64,000 nucleotides of DNA from Betaproteobacteria bacterium (GCA_016709965.1 JADJLT010000001.1:310001-374000), one strand, 5' to 3'. Numbered from the stretch's first letter, positions 43,215-53,014 are shown. Notes: generated from the letters alone by a model not told the origin. Translations and numbers: made by a program.

Positions 43215-45428
43215 TTAGAAGTCAATCGAGACACCGGCGTTTATGGAGCGCCCCATTGCACGAAGCGGTTTCGGTGCAATCCCCGCCATCATGTCCGCAG
43301 ACGCATACTCCAAGCCCCCTAGAGGCAAGTTGTATTGACGGTCAAACAGATTGTCGACCCCAGCATCCAGGCGAATAGACTTGGCGATTTTGTAGCTCGT
43401 TCGGAAATTGGCAATCGCGTAACCGGCAGTCTTCTGTTCTGCCCGCACGTTGCTCACCTTGTCCTTTGAAGCAACCAAAACTGTTTCAAAGCTGCTGCTC
43501 CAGGCACCGAGGTTGTGATCCAGAGCCAGGCGTGCATTCAACGGCATGATGTTGTAGAGGTTGTCGCCATTATCTGCCTTGGCTCGGACATAACTCAGGC
43601 TGGTACGGGCTGTCCACTCCCCTGCAGCGTGCCCCAGGAACTTCCGGCCTGAGACATCGACACCGTACAACTTCGCATCCTGATTGACGAACTTCAAGGA
43701 CTGACGCCCGGCCAACATGCTCATGTTGTATGGATTTGAACTCGTATTAACGGCTACGTTGATGTAGTCCTGAACATAGGTATAGAAGGGAACCACTTTC
43801 AACTGCCAGTCACGCTTTTCCGCATCGTGCCAATCAGCACTGACCTTCAGGGTGTAGGCCACTTCCGGCTTCAAGTCGAGGTTGCCGACATACGAATTGA
43901 GATCGCCAAACCAGTTATTCATCAGGCCGGCCATCATGGCTTCGTTAGCCCAGATATAGCGTTCATGCAGGTTCGGCGACCGGGTTTTACGGGAGAAGCC
44001 GATATCGTAGGTGGCGCGCTCACTATCCACGTAGCGAGCGGAAGCGGTGAGATCCCAATTCAGGTCGGTTTTCTTGTGATCCTTGGCGTTGAAGGCAGCG
44101 GCATCGGACTCATATGCATCACCCAATGGCGCGGTCGAATCATAGTAGCCCTGAACATTTCCCGTGTTCATCGTTACCCGTTCTACTCGAGCGCCAACTT
44201 GAGTCGATAGTTTTTGACTGACTTTAGTATCAAGTTCAGCAAACAGCGCGATACGATCCCGCTTACCGCCATTGACGTTCCAGAAGGTATTGGGCTCCAT
44301 CCCCATTGAACCAACCAGTGGCGGCCACCAGTCGTCCAGGGTATAGCGATGGAATTCATGGCCGAAACGCGCGACTTGGCTTTCGTTCAACTGTGCGGTT
44401 GCAACAATCGAGTAACCAAGATCCACAGCCTTCGTGTCCATTGGCATATAAGAGCCATTGATCGGAGTAAAGCCCAGTGCTTGCGCTTTATCGTCAAGAA
44501 CGTCCATCTTGTGCCGGACGCGTTGGCGGAAAGCGCGAGCTTCCAATGTTCCCCAATCGAACAAGCCGTTATAGCCAGCGTTAAAAGACAAGCTCTTGTT
44601 GGACGTCATGTCCATCGACTGGTTCGGATAGCCTTGGAAAGGAATATCCTGCCAGCCGATAGACAAGGTAAAAATATCCGTGCCTGCTTTTCCTGCGAGA
44701 TTCAAGGCATTGTTTCGAACCCTATATCGGCTTGCCACGACTTCCTTGCCATTGCCGTCCTTGTAGTTGCCCGCATCAACGGTGTTACCCACATAGCCAA
44801 TGCTGAAATTTTCCGTGGCGATTGCTGCACGTGCGCCCACACCGGTGACATCACCATTGCTGCGGTAGAAGGCATTCAGACTGCCTGAGGTTTTCAGCCC
44901 CTGGCCAGGCTCGGCAAATGCAGGCGGAACGGATTTGACGGCAATTGCGCCTCCGATGCTGTCCCCGCCTTGGCTTACCGGCACAATGCCGGCGTAGACA
45001 TTGACCTGACCCAATGCGGCGGGATCAATGTAGGAGAGGGCGGGATTCATGTGATTGGGACAGGCCGACGTAATGCTCATCCCATCCACGGTGATTTTCA
45101 GTCGGTCGTCAGCCAGGCCGTTGATGACAGGCAGGCTGGAAACCCCACCCCCCGCATAAAAACTCAATCCCGGGGTACCATCCAGTAGCGTTGCCGTATC
45201 GTTTGTGGCGAATCGCCGTGCATTCAGGGTGTCGCCGCGCAAGGATGTTCCGAAAGCTGGCTGACTGGAAGCACTGCGTTCGCCAACAACCTCAATGGTT
45301 GGCAATATTGGATCCGTAGGTGCCGATTGAGCCCATGCAGTATTCGCCATCAGGGCACTTGCTACCGCGATTGCGATCGGGGTTCTGGTGGGGGAAAATT
45401 TCTCGCCAGTATTCGATGTTGATTTCAT
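43215..45428 (-). CDS. TonB-dependent copper receptor, OprC/NosA-like
   Basis: An outer-membrane receptor of 737 residues from the ATG at 45428. The signal peptide ends at ANTAWAQS. The plug domain (about residues 45-170) is followed by a 22-strand barrel ending in the aromatic-terminal NAGVSIDF. In the plug, ITSACPNHMNPALSYID holds the CxxxM pair, and RVRHKMDV in the barrel holds HxM. Both are the methionine/cysteine/histidine copper-binding motifs described for OprC and its relative NosA. The family takes up copper, in NosA's case to supply nitrous oxide reductase. The beheaded NosL-like gene directly upstream on the same strand supports a copper role. An extra in-frame start at 45452 is not preferred. 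Confidence 0.87.
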   Translation of the reverse strand: MKSTSNTGEKFSPTRTPIAIAVASALMANTAWAQSAPTDPILPTIEVVGERSASSQPAFGTSLRGDTLNARRFATNDTATLLDGTPGLSFYAGGGVSSLPVINGLADDRLKITVDGMSITSACPNHMNPALSYIDPAALGQVNVYAGIVPVSQGGDSIGGAIAVKSVPPAFAEPGQGLKTSGSLNAFYRSNGDVTGVGARAAIATENFSIGYVGNTVDAGNYKDGNGKEVVASRYRVRNNALNLAGKAGTDIFTLSIGWQDIPFQGYPNQSMDMTSNKSLSFNAGYNGLFDWGTLEARAFRQRVRHKMDVLDDKAQALGFTPINGSYMPMDTKAVDLGYSIVATAQLNESQVARFGHEFHRYTLDDWWPPLVGSMGMEPNTFWNVNGGKRDRIALFAELDTKVSQKLSTQVGARVERVTMNTGNVQGYYDSTAPLGDAYESDAAAFNAKDHKKTDLNWDLTASARYVDSERATYDIGFSRKTRSPNLHERYIWANEAMMAGLMNNWFGDLNSYVGNLDLKPEVAYTLKVSADWHDAEKRDWQLKVVPFYTYVQDYINVAVNTSSNPYNMSMLAGRQSLKFVNQDAKLYGVDVSGRKFLGHAAGEWTARTSLSYVRAKADNGDNLYNIMPLNARLALDHNLGAWSSSFETVLVASKDKVSNVRAEQKTAGYAIANFRTSYKIAKSIRLDAGVDNLFDRQYNLPLGGLEYASADMMAGIAPKPLRAMGRSINAGVSIDF

Positions 45429-45452
45429 ACTCAAGCTTTCTTCGCAAGACAT

Positions 45453-45818
45453 GGGGGTAACATAAACAAGGCGTTCAGCAGATCGCTCAAAACCACTTGG
45501 TTGTGAATTCTTGGTATTGATTAAACTTTTGCATCATTCCCGTTTTGATCACAAAGCTAAATCAAGGGGGGCTGTCTATTGGCAAATGCTTGTCAATTTA
45601 TAGTTATCCATCACCAAGCCATCAGGATGATCCCCAGAGAATAGCCGCCACATACTAGCGATGACAGTTCTCAGTGCAAATGCGACAAATTGTCGCACAC
45701 AGGTTGGCGCAATCGCTCAGCATCAGGATCAGGGTTCCTTTGGGCTTGGCGACACTCTAGGCTACCGACCACGGCGCCCAGAATGTCAGCAGAAAAATGA
45801 GGATCAGTCGGCGCAAGA
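45453..45818. other. Intergenic region upstream of the copper receptor
   Basis: A gene-free, visibly AT-richer stretch of 366 bases. The only structure noted is the 17-base palindrome at 45681-45697. It should contain the receptor promoter, but no clear -35/-10 pair was identified. Confidence 0.6.
45681..45697. promoter_or_regulatory. Perfect palindrome, candidate operator
   Basis: TGCGACAAATTGTCGCA: an 8-base inverted repeat around a single central base. It lies about 250 bases upstream of the copper receptor start and about 120 bases downstream of the NosL-like stop. The size and symmetry fit a dimeric regulator of the CRP/FNR type, but the half-site is not a consensus I can assign. Confidence 0.5.
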
Positions 45819-46272
45819 TTAGCTGTTCTTCATTTCTGCAGCGCGTTTGCGGTACTTTGCCCGCAACGTACGAATCATCGTCACGTCCGAGGCCATGTCG
45901 AGATAGGATTCGCGCAAGGCATCGTCAAACTTGGCCAGCACACCACCGTGCTTGTCCTGGAACTCCTTGGCGACCTTGGCGGAAGCAAAGGAATGTTTGC
46001 TCCGCTTGGTCATGGCGTGCTTGAGTTCGGCACCCACCAGATAGGTCAGCAGATCAACGGGCAGCAGCGGGCCAGGTTCCTGTGTCGAAGCATAATCCGG
46101 CCCCCAGATGTTTTTCGGTTCACGGTCAATGTTAAGTCCGAGGCTCAGCGACAGGCAGTGGATTGAGCAGACACCATCGCTCAGTTCATCTGAATACTGG
46201 ACCAACATGCGGGTACGGTGATGCTCCTTACGATTCATGCCGCAATAAGGGCACTTGGGGTACTTTTCAAAT
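45819..46272 (-). pseudogene. NosL-like copper chaperone, N-terminus removed by IS1595 remnant
   Basis: The minus-strand frame entering from the IS junction at 46272 reads KCPYCGMNRKEHHRTRM, then ELSDGVCSIHCLSLSL, NIWGPDYAS, and SKHSFASAKVAKEFQDKHGG. CxxCGM and the downstream pattern match NosL, a periplasmic Cu(I)-binding lipoprotein that helps assemble nitrous oxide reductase. The signal peptide and lipobox are absent because the IS fragment abuts residue FEKYPKC. The longest complete ATG frame starts after the CGM motif (46238). It is upstream of, and on the same strand as, the copper receptor. Confidence 0.78.
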
Positions 46273-46862
46273 GGCTATGTACCCATAGCATGTTGAACTC
46301 CATCGATCCCCAAAGCGGCACGGAGGAAATCGTCAGAGGAAATATCGCGGTCGTGTCGCTCAATCAATCGTCGCCAGCCCAGATAGTTACCCAAGTAGCG
46401 GGTGGCGACGCCGTGGAAGCGGCGTATCCATTCCTTGAGTCGGCTATCGTAGGCATTGACGTTCTGCACATGATAGACCCCGCCACAACACGCTGACCAG
46501 CAGCCAGATTGACCGGCCGGTGGGTGATGCCCATTTCTTTGGCAACAGCCGCCAGCGCCTTTTCTCCGTCGGTGGCCAGAATGACATCGGTCGCCAAAAG
46601 CGGCTTGAGCACCGCCCCGAGGTGTGCCTTATCGGCCTTCTCCAGGATGAAGTCTGCGGTGTTGCCGGTACGATCCCGGCAAATCAGGACAGCGGTCTGT
46701 TCTTCCGACAGGCCGCGCTTACTGGCTTTTGCCGCCCCGCTTGCGGGGAGCACGACTCAAACCTTGTCTTCTGCCCTTCTGTGACTCAAGGAAATACGTC
46801 TCATCGGCTTCAGCAATGCCCGCCAGGCTGATCGCCTGCTGACCATTGGGCAAGTTCAGGAA
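46273..46862 (-). mobile_element. Truncated, decayed second copy of the IS1595-family element
   Basis: This corresponds to about the last 590 bases of the element at 28986-30029, inverted. The right inverted end GGCTATGTACCCATAG is intact at 46273. Relative to copy 1 there is one extra A near the KRGGKASK codons and one G missing in the VVAGVYHV region, so the transposase is broken twice. The left 450 bases are gone; homology stops at about 46862, inside the FLNLPNGQ codons. Confidence 0.9.
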
Positions 46863-47576
46863 ACCTATCCATGAACTGAGCCCCAAGGGCTTCGCGATCT
46901 CATCGGCCAGGAAATGGCCAATGGATTTTCCCGAAACCCGCCGAACGACCTCTCCAATGAGATAGCCGTGCGTGGCCGAGTGATACTGATACGCCGTTTC
47001 CGGCGTCCATAGGGGCTTCATGGCCGCCAGTGCAGAGATGCAGCGCTCCCAGTCGATCAGACCCAGCATCTGGATGCCACTGTCCGGCGGAAACCACGGC
47101 AACCCCGAGGTGTGGGAGAGCAGAGAAGAAACCGGTATGTGTTCCTTGCCGTTGGCAGCGAACTCGGGCCAGTAGCGTGAAACCGGGGCGTCGATATCGA
47201 CCAGCCCACGCTCGGCGAGCATATGCAGGCAGGTCGAGACCATTCCCTTGGCGGCGGAGAATATGACGGTAACGGTCTCGCTGGTGAACGGACGATTATT
47301 GGCGTTATCTCGCCCGCACCAAAGATCGACAACCGCCTTGCCATGACGATAGACGCAAAGCTGCGCGCCTCCCGGGTCATCGGCTTGGGCTGCAGCAAAT
47401 GCCTCACGAACGCTTTCGTAGCCTGATGCAACGGTTCCTTCGACCTTGACGGCTTTGCTGACCGGCTTTGCCGCCTCCGCCCCGGCCTCGGCAGCAAAAC
47501 CGCCGGCCTGACAACCCATGCCCAACGCAGCGGCAGCGGCCATAAAGTTCCTGCGGCTTGGCTTTTTCACGCTCAT
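46863..47576 (-). pseudogene. Serine hydrolase (beta-lactamase/esterase family), 3' end replaced by IS remnant
   Basis: From the ATG at 47576 the product starts MSVKKPSRRNFMAAAAALG, a Tat-type signal. The SxxK motif is in FSAAKGM (about residue 80), LLSHTSGLPWF is typical of class C-like EstB/LACTB proteins, and YHSATHGYLIGE is the Y-x-S/N motif. At 46863 the frame continues into transposase codons, so about the last 120-150 residues of the hydrolase are missing. It was presumably exported; loss of the C-terminal third should inactivate it. Confidence 0.85.
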
Positions 47577-47622
47577 CTCAGGGTTCTCCAGTGCTGCCTT
47601 CCATCCATTTCCTGGCGCGACA

Positions 47623-47872
47623 TCAGAACGACACCGTGCCCCGGAGACCGATCGTGCGCGGTACAGTACGGGTCGCAAAATTGACCGGGTTCGGGAAAAT
47701 TTGCCCGCGATCATTCAGCAGGTTTTCACCGTAGAGCTCAACCCCGTACTGCTTCTGGCTCAACGAGAGGCGCATATTCAGCAGTTCCATCTGCTCGTTT
47801 TTAGCAGTGGCGTTGAATGTTCTCTGGGCGAAGACAGAACTGCCACGGGCTTGTTCAGATACTGCATGGGAA
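47623..47872 (-). pseudogene. C-terminal fragment of a TonB-dependent receptor
   Basis: The minus-strand frame ending at the stop 47623 reads NEQMELLNMRLSLSQKQYG, then VELYGENLLNDRGQIF and RTIGLRGTVSF, a typical last-strand pattern of TonB receptors ending in aromatic F. Upstream of about 47850 the frame is lost and no plug or signal is present. It lies just upstream of the serine hydrolase on the same strand. Confidence 0.75.
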
Positions 47873-48081
47873 CCCCCTCAGGTTAGATTTTGCTTACTCC
47901 TAAAGTAAGACTGGGGGAGACGCCAAGAACCGCCACTTTTTCTAAAAATAATTTCTGTGGCTCGATGCAGAGGTTGTCGATAGAAGGCGAATCGAAGCGT
48001 TTTGTCTGAATAGGTGAGGTTGTTTCTGCTAATCTTGTAAATCAGAGTCAATACTTTCGATTTGCAAGAAATGGGGTGTTC

Positions 48082-49239
48082 ATGTATCCACGTCAAGCCC
48101 GTACTACGCTGGAACGTCTGGCCAAGGGATTTCCGGTACTGGCCCTGACCGGGCCGCGCCAGTCCGGCAAGACGACGCTGGCCCGCGCCAGTTTTCCCGA
48201 CAAACCCTATGTTTCGCTGGAAAATCCAGATGAACGGGAATTCGCCGAGCATGACCCCAAGCGCTTTCTGGCGCGCTTTCCCGAGGGCGCGATTCTGGAC
48301 GAGGTACAACGCTGCCCGGCGCTGCTGTCGTGGTTGCAAGGGCTGGTCGATGAACGCCCGGTGATGGGGCAGTTTGTGCTGACCGGCTCGGCACAGTTCG
48401 ATCTGATTGCTGGCATGAGCCAGTCGCTGGCCGGCCGGGTTGGACGGGTGGAGCTTTTACCCTTGTCGCTGGGTGAAATGCAAGGCGCCGGCTTGCCGAT
48501 CACGCTTGACCGATTGTTGCTGAATGGCGGCTATCCGGCGATTTATCAGCGCGATCTGGCGGCGAACGACTGGTTTCCCAACTATGTGGCGACGTATCTG
48601 GAGCGCGATGTCCGGCAGATCATTGCCGTACGTGATTTGTCGCAGTTCCAGCGCTTTGTCCGGATGTGTGCAGCACGTTCCGGGCAATTGCTCAATCTGG
48701 CTGCGTTGGGCGCGGATTGCGGCATCTCGGCGGTCACTGCGCGCGAGTGGCTGTCGGTGCTCGAGGCCAGTTATCTGGTCACCCGCCTGCCACCGTATTT
48801 CCAGAATTTTGGCAAACGTCTGGTGAAGTCGCCCAAGCTGTATTTTCTCGATGTGGGCCTGATGGCCTGGCTGTTGGGGATTCGTGATGAGTTGTCGATA
48901 GCAACGCATGCTGCCCGTGGTGCCTTGTTTGAAACCTGGGTGGTTTCAGAGCTGATCAAACAGCGCTTCAATGCCGGCCAGCCGGCCGACCTGAATTTCT
49001 GGCGGGATAGTGCCGGGCACGAGATCGATGTGGTGTTCGAGACGCCTGCCGGTTTGCAGGCGGTTGAGATCAAGTCCGGTAGTACCTTTGCTGCGGACTG
49101 GACAGACGGGCTGAAGAAATGGCAGAAATTCGCTGGCGACACGCCAACGCTAAAGCCGATCCTGATTTACGGCGGAACGGATAGCCATGAGCGGGAGCAT
49201 TGTTTGCTGACCGGGTGGCAGGACGTGGCGCGCCGCTGA
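48082..49239 (+). CDS. AAA-family ATPase with DUF4143 (PD-(D/E)XK-like) C-terminus
   Basis: A 385-residue protein. It has Walker A LTGPRQSGKTTLAR (about residues 24-37), Walker B AILDEVQR, and sensor LTGSAQFDL. The second half has the DUF4143 pattern (YLERDVRQI, FQRFVRMCAARSGQLLN, PKLYFLDVGLMAWLLG, ALFETWVVSEL). The C-terminus has EIDVVFETPAGLQAVEIKSG, the nuclease-like fold's acidic/EIK motif. These proteins are common, often strain-specific, and suspected of roles in mobile-element or toxin-antitoxin-like biology; none is proven. The ATG at 48082 follows GGGG by five bases. The 200 bases upstream show no gene. Confidence 0.85.
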   Translation: MYPRQARTTLERLAKGFPVLALTGPRQSGKTTLARASFPDKPYVSLENPDEREFAEHDPKRFLARFPEGAILDEVQRCPALLSWLQGLVDERPVMGQFVLTGSAQFDLIAGMSQSLAGRVGRVELLPLSLGEMQGAGLPITLDRLLLNGGYPAIYQRDLAANDWFPNYVATYLERDVRQIIAVRDLSQFQRFVRMCAARSGQLLNLAALGADCGISAVTAREWLSVLEASYLVTRLPPYFQNFGKRLVKSPKLYFLDVGLMAWLLGIRDELSIATHAARGALFETWVVSELIKQRFNAGQPADLNFWRDSAGHEIDVVFETPAGLQAVEIKSGSTFAADWTDGLKKWQKFAGDTPTLKPILIYGGTDSHEREHCLLTGWQDVARR

Positions 49240-49264
49240 GTTTCACGAGTCGCGTAGCGGGTTA

Positions 49265-49330
49265 CGATTTTCGGTGTTTTTTCGGGTTGACCGTAGCAAT
49301 CGGGGTTCAGCGCCGGTCGGTCTGCCGGTT
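49265..49330 (-). repeat. Dispersed repeat, copy R6, with a fecR-tail-like extension
   Basis: On the minus strand it has ACGGTCAACCCGAAAAAA, then ACACCGAAAATCG. The adjoining bases (49303-49330) encode RQTDRR-stop on the minus strand, resembling the WQIDRR-stop end of FecR next to copy R8. The rest of 49331-49618 shows no gene; it should hold the promoter of the TonB receptor. Confidence 0.7.
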
Positions 49331-49618
49331 GTCGTGAACGAAGCAGACTCGCCACGCTATATCACCCTCCTTGGGCGCCTGAATATCACCGTCGATTGGC
49401 CACTGTGGCACATGCCTTGCTGTCCTGTCGCTCTGCTGTGACTGCGACGAAATGCCACATCTTGGCCAGAAAGCGGGTTGCTATCATCCTGCCCTCTCTT
49501 GCTATGCATCCGTTGCGGCGCTGATTCCTGACTTTTCCTGAGCAGCGCCCGAGAAGGCTGTTCCGGAAGCAGACTCAGTAGGCAATTGAACCTATACCCG
49601 AGTTTTTGGAGAAAATCG

Positions 49619-51670
49619 ATGAAGCACCCATTCAAACCGAGCCGGATTTTCTTGGCGGTTTCGCTGATCATGTCCTGCGCGTACGCGCAGGAATCGACCG
49701 TCGTCCTTGGAGAAATCAGCGTCGGCGCGGCCAGCACCGGCTCCTTGCCCACGCGGAGCATCCTCACCTCGGTGGATATCATGGGCGCCGAACGCGTTCA
49801 GGACAAAAACGTCGCCAACAGTTGGGAACTGATCGGCCAGATGCCTGGCATCCAACTCACGGAATTCCGCCTGGGTGCAGAATCCGGCAAACCCTCCTTT
49901 CGGGCGTTCAACGGCGAGGGTTACATCAATGGCATCAAACTGCTGATCGACGGTATTCCGAGCAATATCAACAGCGGGAACATGCGCTATCTCGACATGA
50001 TCTTCCCGCTCGACATCGAGTACGTCGAAGTCGTTCGCGGCACCAACGACCCGCGCTACGGCCTGCACAACATTGGCGGCAACATCAATGTCGCCACCCG
50101 TCAGGGTGGAAACTACACCGACGGCCGGGTCACTTATGGCAGTTTCAATACTCGGGAAGTGCAGGTGGCGGTAGGACGGGAGTCGAACGGCTTCTCGCAA
50201 AACTACTTCGCCGCGAAGCAGGACTCGGATGGCTATCGCGACCACTCGAAATCCGAAAAATACAGTGTTGGCGGCAAATGGTTCTTTACCTCCGACAATG
50301 GAAACCTGACAGCTGGCGTGATTGCCCGGGCTTACAACCACGAGGCTGAAGAGGCCGGATACCTGACCGCAAGCGAATTGGCAGCCGACCGCAGCCAGTC
50401 GCCGGCCAAGAATGCCAACGACCACGACAGCCGCGACATGAAGCAGGTCAGCGGCCATCTCGACTACCGCATCACCCCGGACCTCAACTACAGCAGCAAG
50501 CTCTATTTCAATTCCATCGAAGATGACCGCTACGTCACCTACACGAGCTATGCCGGCAGCAATGCACCACGCCAGCGACGCCTCTGGAATGAAGATCACT
50601 ACGGCTGGACAAACTCGCTGACCTGGCAAGCCAGCAAGCAACTGGCTGTCGAAGGTGGCTTCAACTATGAGCATCAGGACAACAACTACCGACGCTATCG
50701 CTATGCCTATGCCGTGCCGACCGATTTCTCGACGCCGGTCACGACATCCAACGATGACGCCTACACACTGAATAATTTTGGTGCCTACATCCAGGCGATC
50801 ATCAAGCCTTCCGACTCCTGGAAAATCGTCCCCGCCTTCCGTACCGACAACTTCAAGGGCAACACGACACTCAATACGACAGGTGCCACCGCTTCGCTAC
50901 AGGACTACGGCTGGATCAACCAGCCCAAGCTGAGCGTCGTCTACAGCCCGACCCAGGCCGTCAGTATTTATGGCAACTGGGGTCGTACCTTCCAGATCGT
51001 GACCGGGTCGCGAGGTCCGGCCTACCTGACGTCGGGCACAGCCATCCTGAAGCCCTCGATCAACACCGGGATCGAACTGGGAACCAAGCTGCGCCTGGCC
51101 GACCGGACCGAAGCGCGCATTGCCATCTGGCAGCAGGATGCCACGGATGAAGTCGCCAACCTGCCCAGCGCAGGCGCAACGCAAAACCTCGGCGAAACGC
51201 GGCGCAAGGGTATCGATCTTCAGTTCACCACCAACATCCTCGACAACGTGAAATTCTGGGTTTCCCACTCCATCCAGGAAGCCAAGATCATCGGTGGCTA
51301 TGCAGCCGGTGCCACTTCACTGGTCGGCAAGGAAGTTTTTTCGACACCGCGCCACATCTCGAACATCGGTGTCGAATACAAGGCCAGCGAAGCCTGGCGC
51401 TTCGACCTGCAAGGTCGGGCCCAGGGCAGCTATTACATCGACGACCTCAATGCGAAGGGCAAGTATGGTGGTTACGTCCTGTTCGACGGCGGCGCTCACT
51501 ACGCGCTCACAAAAACGGTCGGCATCGACCTCCAGCTAAAGAATATCTTCGACCGGAAATACGAGTACGTCTGGTACGACAACTTCTTCTGGCCGGCCGG
51601 ATCCTACCAGCCGATGTTTTCGCCCGGTCCAGGCCGCGCTGTTTATGCCTCGCTCAACGTAAAGATGTAA
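49619..51670 (+). CDS. TonB-dependent outer-membrane receptor
   Basis: A 683-residue receptor with GGAG eight bases before the ATG. The signal peptide ends near SCAYAQES. The plug domain (about residues 50-165) has RVQDKNVANSWELIGQMPGIQ, LIDGIPSN and YVEVVRGTNDPRYG. The barrel ends with the TonB-receptor C-terminal KNIFDRKYEYVW and a final ASLNVKM. The likely ligand is a ferric siderophore, given the adjacent PepSY membrane protein, but the ligand cannot be read from sequence. It lacks an N-terminal signalling (STN) domain, so it does not itself signal to an anti-sigma factor. Confidence 0.9.
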   Translation: MKHPFKPSRIFLAVSLIMSCAYAQESTVVLGEISVGAASTGSLPTRSILTSVDIMGAERVQDKNVANSWELIGQMPGIQLTEFRLGAESGKPSFRAFNGEGYINGIKLLIDGIPSNINSGNMRYLDMIFPLDIEYVEVVRGTNDPRYGLHNIGGNINVATRQGGNYTDGRVTYGSFNTREVQVAVGRESNGFSQNYFAAKQDSDGYRDHSKSEKYSVGGKWFFTSDNGNLTAGVIARAYNHEAEEAGYLTASELAADRSQSPAKNANDHDSRDMKQVSGHLDYRITPDLNYSSKLYFNSIEDDRYVTYTSYAGSNAPRQRRLWNEDHYGWTNSLTWQASKQLAVEGGFNYEHQDNNYRRYRYAYAVPTDFSTPVTTSNDDAYTLNNFGAYIQAIIKPSDSWKIVPAFRTDNFKGNTTLNTTGATASLQDYGWINQPKLSVVYSPTQAVSIYGNWGRTFQIVTGSRGPAYLTSGTAILKPSINTGIELGTKLRLADRTEARIAIWQQDATDEVANLPSAGATQNLGETRRKGIDLQFTTNILDNVKFWVSHSIQEAKIIGGYAAGATSLVGKEVFSTPRHISNIGVEYKASEAWRFDLQGRAQGSYYIDDLNAKGKYGGYVLFDGGAHYALTKTVGIDLQLKNIFDRKYEYVWYDNFFWPAGSYQPMFSPGPGRAVYASLNVKM

Positions 51671-51731
51671 GGCCAGTGCCGGGAAATAACGACCTGTTGT
51701 TCCCCGGCGCCTCCTCCATCTTTTCGATCCG

Positions 51732-52871
51732 ATGAATAGACGAGCGCTGCGCCGATTGCTGCATGGCTTGCACAAGTGGATTGGCCTGAGCATCGGTCTG
51801 CTGTTTGCACTGCTCGGCATCACCGGTAGCCTGCTCAGCTTCTATCCGGAAATCCAACTCGCACTGCATCCGGAAATCGCCGCCAGTTCACCGGGCACAA
51901 CGTTGAACCTGGGCGGCATTGTCGACGCACTGCGCCAGGCCGAACCCGGGCGCCACGGGGCCTGGCGCATCGAGTTGCCGCGCCAGGACAATGCCCCGGT
52001 CACTGCCCGGTATTACAAGCCGGAGGAAACGGCACATCGCACCTTCGCGCCGCTGATCCTTACCATCGAACCCGCCACGCTGTCGATAAGCAGCAGGCAT
52101 TTCTGGGGCGACGATTTCTTCACGTGGATTTATGACCTGCACTACACCCTACTGCTGGACGAGGACGGCAAGACCGTACTCGGCATCGGTTCGGTATTCA
52201 TCGTTGTTCTGTTGTTGAGCGGTCTGTACCTGTGGTGGCCACATCCGGGCCGCTGGCACGGGGCGCTCGCCATCAAGTCCGGCGCTGTCTGGAAGCGGCG
52301 GATCTACGATCTGCACGTCAAGCCAGGCGTATACAGCCTACTGCTGACCCTTACGCTCTCCTTGACTGGCTTGCTACTCGTCGTCCCGGGTTGGTTTATC
52401 CCCGCCATCGAATCGTTTTCGCCTCTGACCCCGTATTTCCTGGCAAGCCCCGCATCTGTTCCGGGCAATGCCAAAATCTCGGCCGATGAAGCCGCCAGAA
52501 TTGCGCTCGGGCGTTTTCCCGGTGCCGACATCCGTTGGATAGAAACCCCATCCAATGAAAAGGCCGTCTGGCGCGTCCGCATGCGCCAGGACGGCGAACC
52601 CAGCCGCCGCTTCCCGCAGACCAATGTCTGGATTGACGCCCATTCCGGCCAGATACTTGCGATTCGCGATCCCCGTCAAAACAGCGCAGGCGATACCCTG
52701 ATGGACTGGCTCCACCCGCTGCACAACGGCGAGGCCTTTGGTCTGGCGGGGCGAATCATCGTCCTGCTCTGCGGCATGCTGCCGCTGCTGGCGCTCGTTA
52801 CCGGGTTCACCCGCTGGCGGCACAAAAGGGGAATCAGGCCAAACAACACATCCGAACATCCCCGGAAATAA
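51732..52871 (+). CDS. PepSY-associated inner-membrane protein (PiuB/FoxB-like)
   Basis: A 379-residue protein. The N-terminal LLHGLHKWIGLSIGLLFALLGITGSLLSF is here given in part as HKWIGLSIG; it is the hallmark of PepSY_TM proteins. Four transmembrane helices carry paired histidines (LHKW, YDLHYTLLLDEDGK, YDLHVKPGVYS, LHPLHNGEAFG). The PepSY-like periplasmic domain is around residues 245-310. Such proteins act with TonB siderophore receptors, probably as periplasmic or membrane ferric-siderophore reductases. It starts 61 bases after the receptor stop, so the two form an iron-uptake unit. Confidence 0.88.
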   Translation: MNRRALRRLLHGLHKWIGLSIGLLFALLGITGSLLSFYPEIQLALHPEIAASSPGTTLNLGGIVDALRQAEPGRHGAWRIELPRQDNAPVTARYYKPEETAHRTFAPLILTIEPATLSISSRHFWGDDFFTWIYDLHYTLLLDEDGKTVLGIGSVFIVVLLLSGLYLWWPHPGRWHGALAIKSGAVWKRRIYDLHVKPGVYSLLLTLTLSLTGLLLVVPGWFIPAIESFSPLTPYFLASPASVPGNAKISADEAARIALGRFPGADIRWIETPSNEKAVWRVRMRQDGEPSRRFPQTNVWIDAHSGQILAIRDPRQNSAGDTLMDWLHPLHNGEAFGLAGRIIVLLCGMLPLLALVTGFTRWRHKRGIRPNNTSEHPRK

Positions 52872-52927
52872 GAGAACCCGAGTGCAAGCTTATTGTTCAA
52901 TCAGCCACCGTTGGTGGCGCCAGTCTC

Positions 52928-52968
52928 ACGGTCAACCGGAATTTTCGGCCAAAAATGAAACTTTCGAT
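52928..52968 (+). repeat. Dispersed repeat, copy R7
   Basis: ACGGTCAACCGGAATTTTCG, then GCCAAAAATGAAACTTTCG. It is the least well conserved forward copy, downstream of the PepSY gene, and faces copy R8 in inverted orientation. Confidence 0.7.
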
Positions 52969-53014
52969 TTACAAGAAACGAAATGCGTAAGGTGGACGCC
53001 GCCTGACGGATGGC

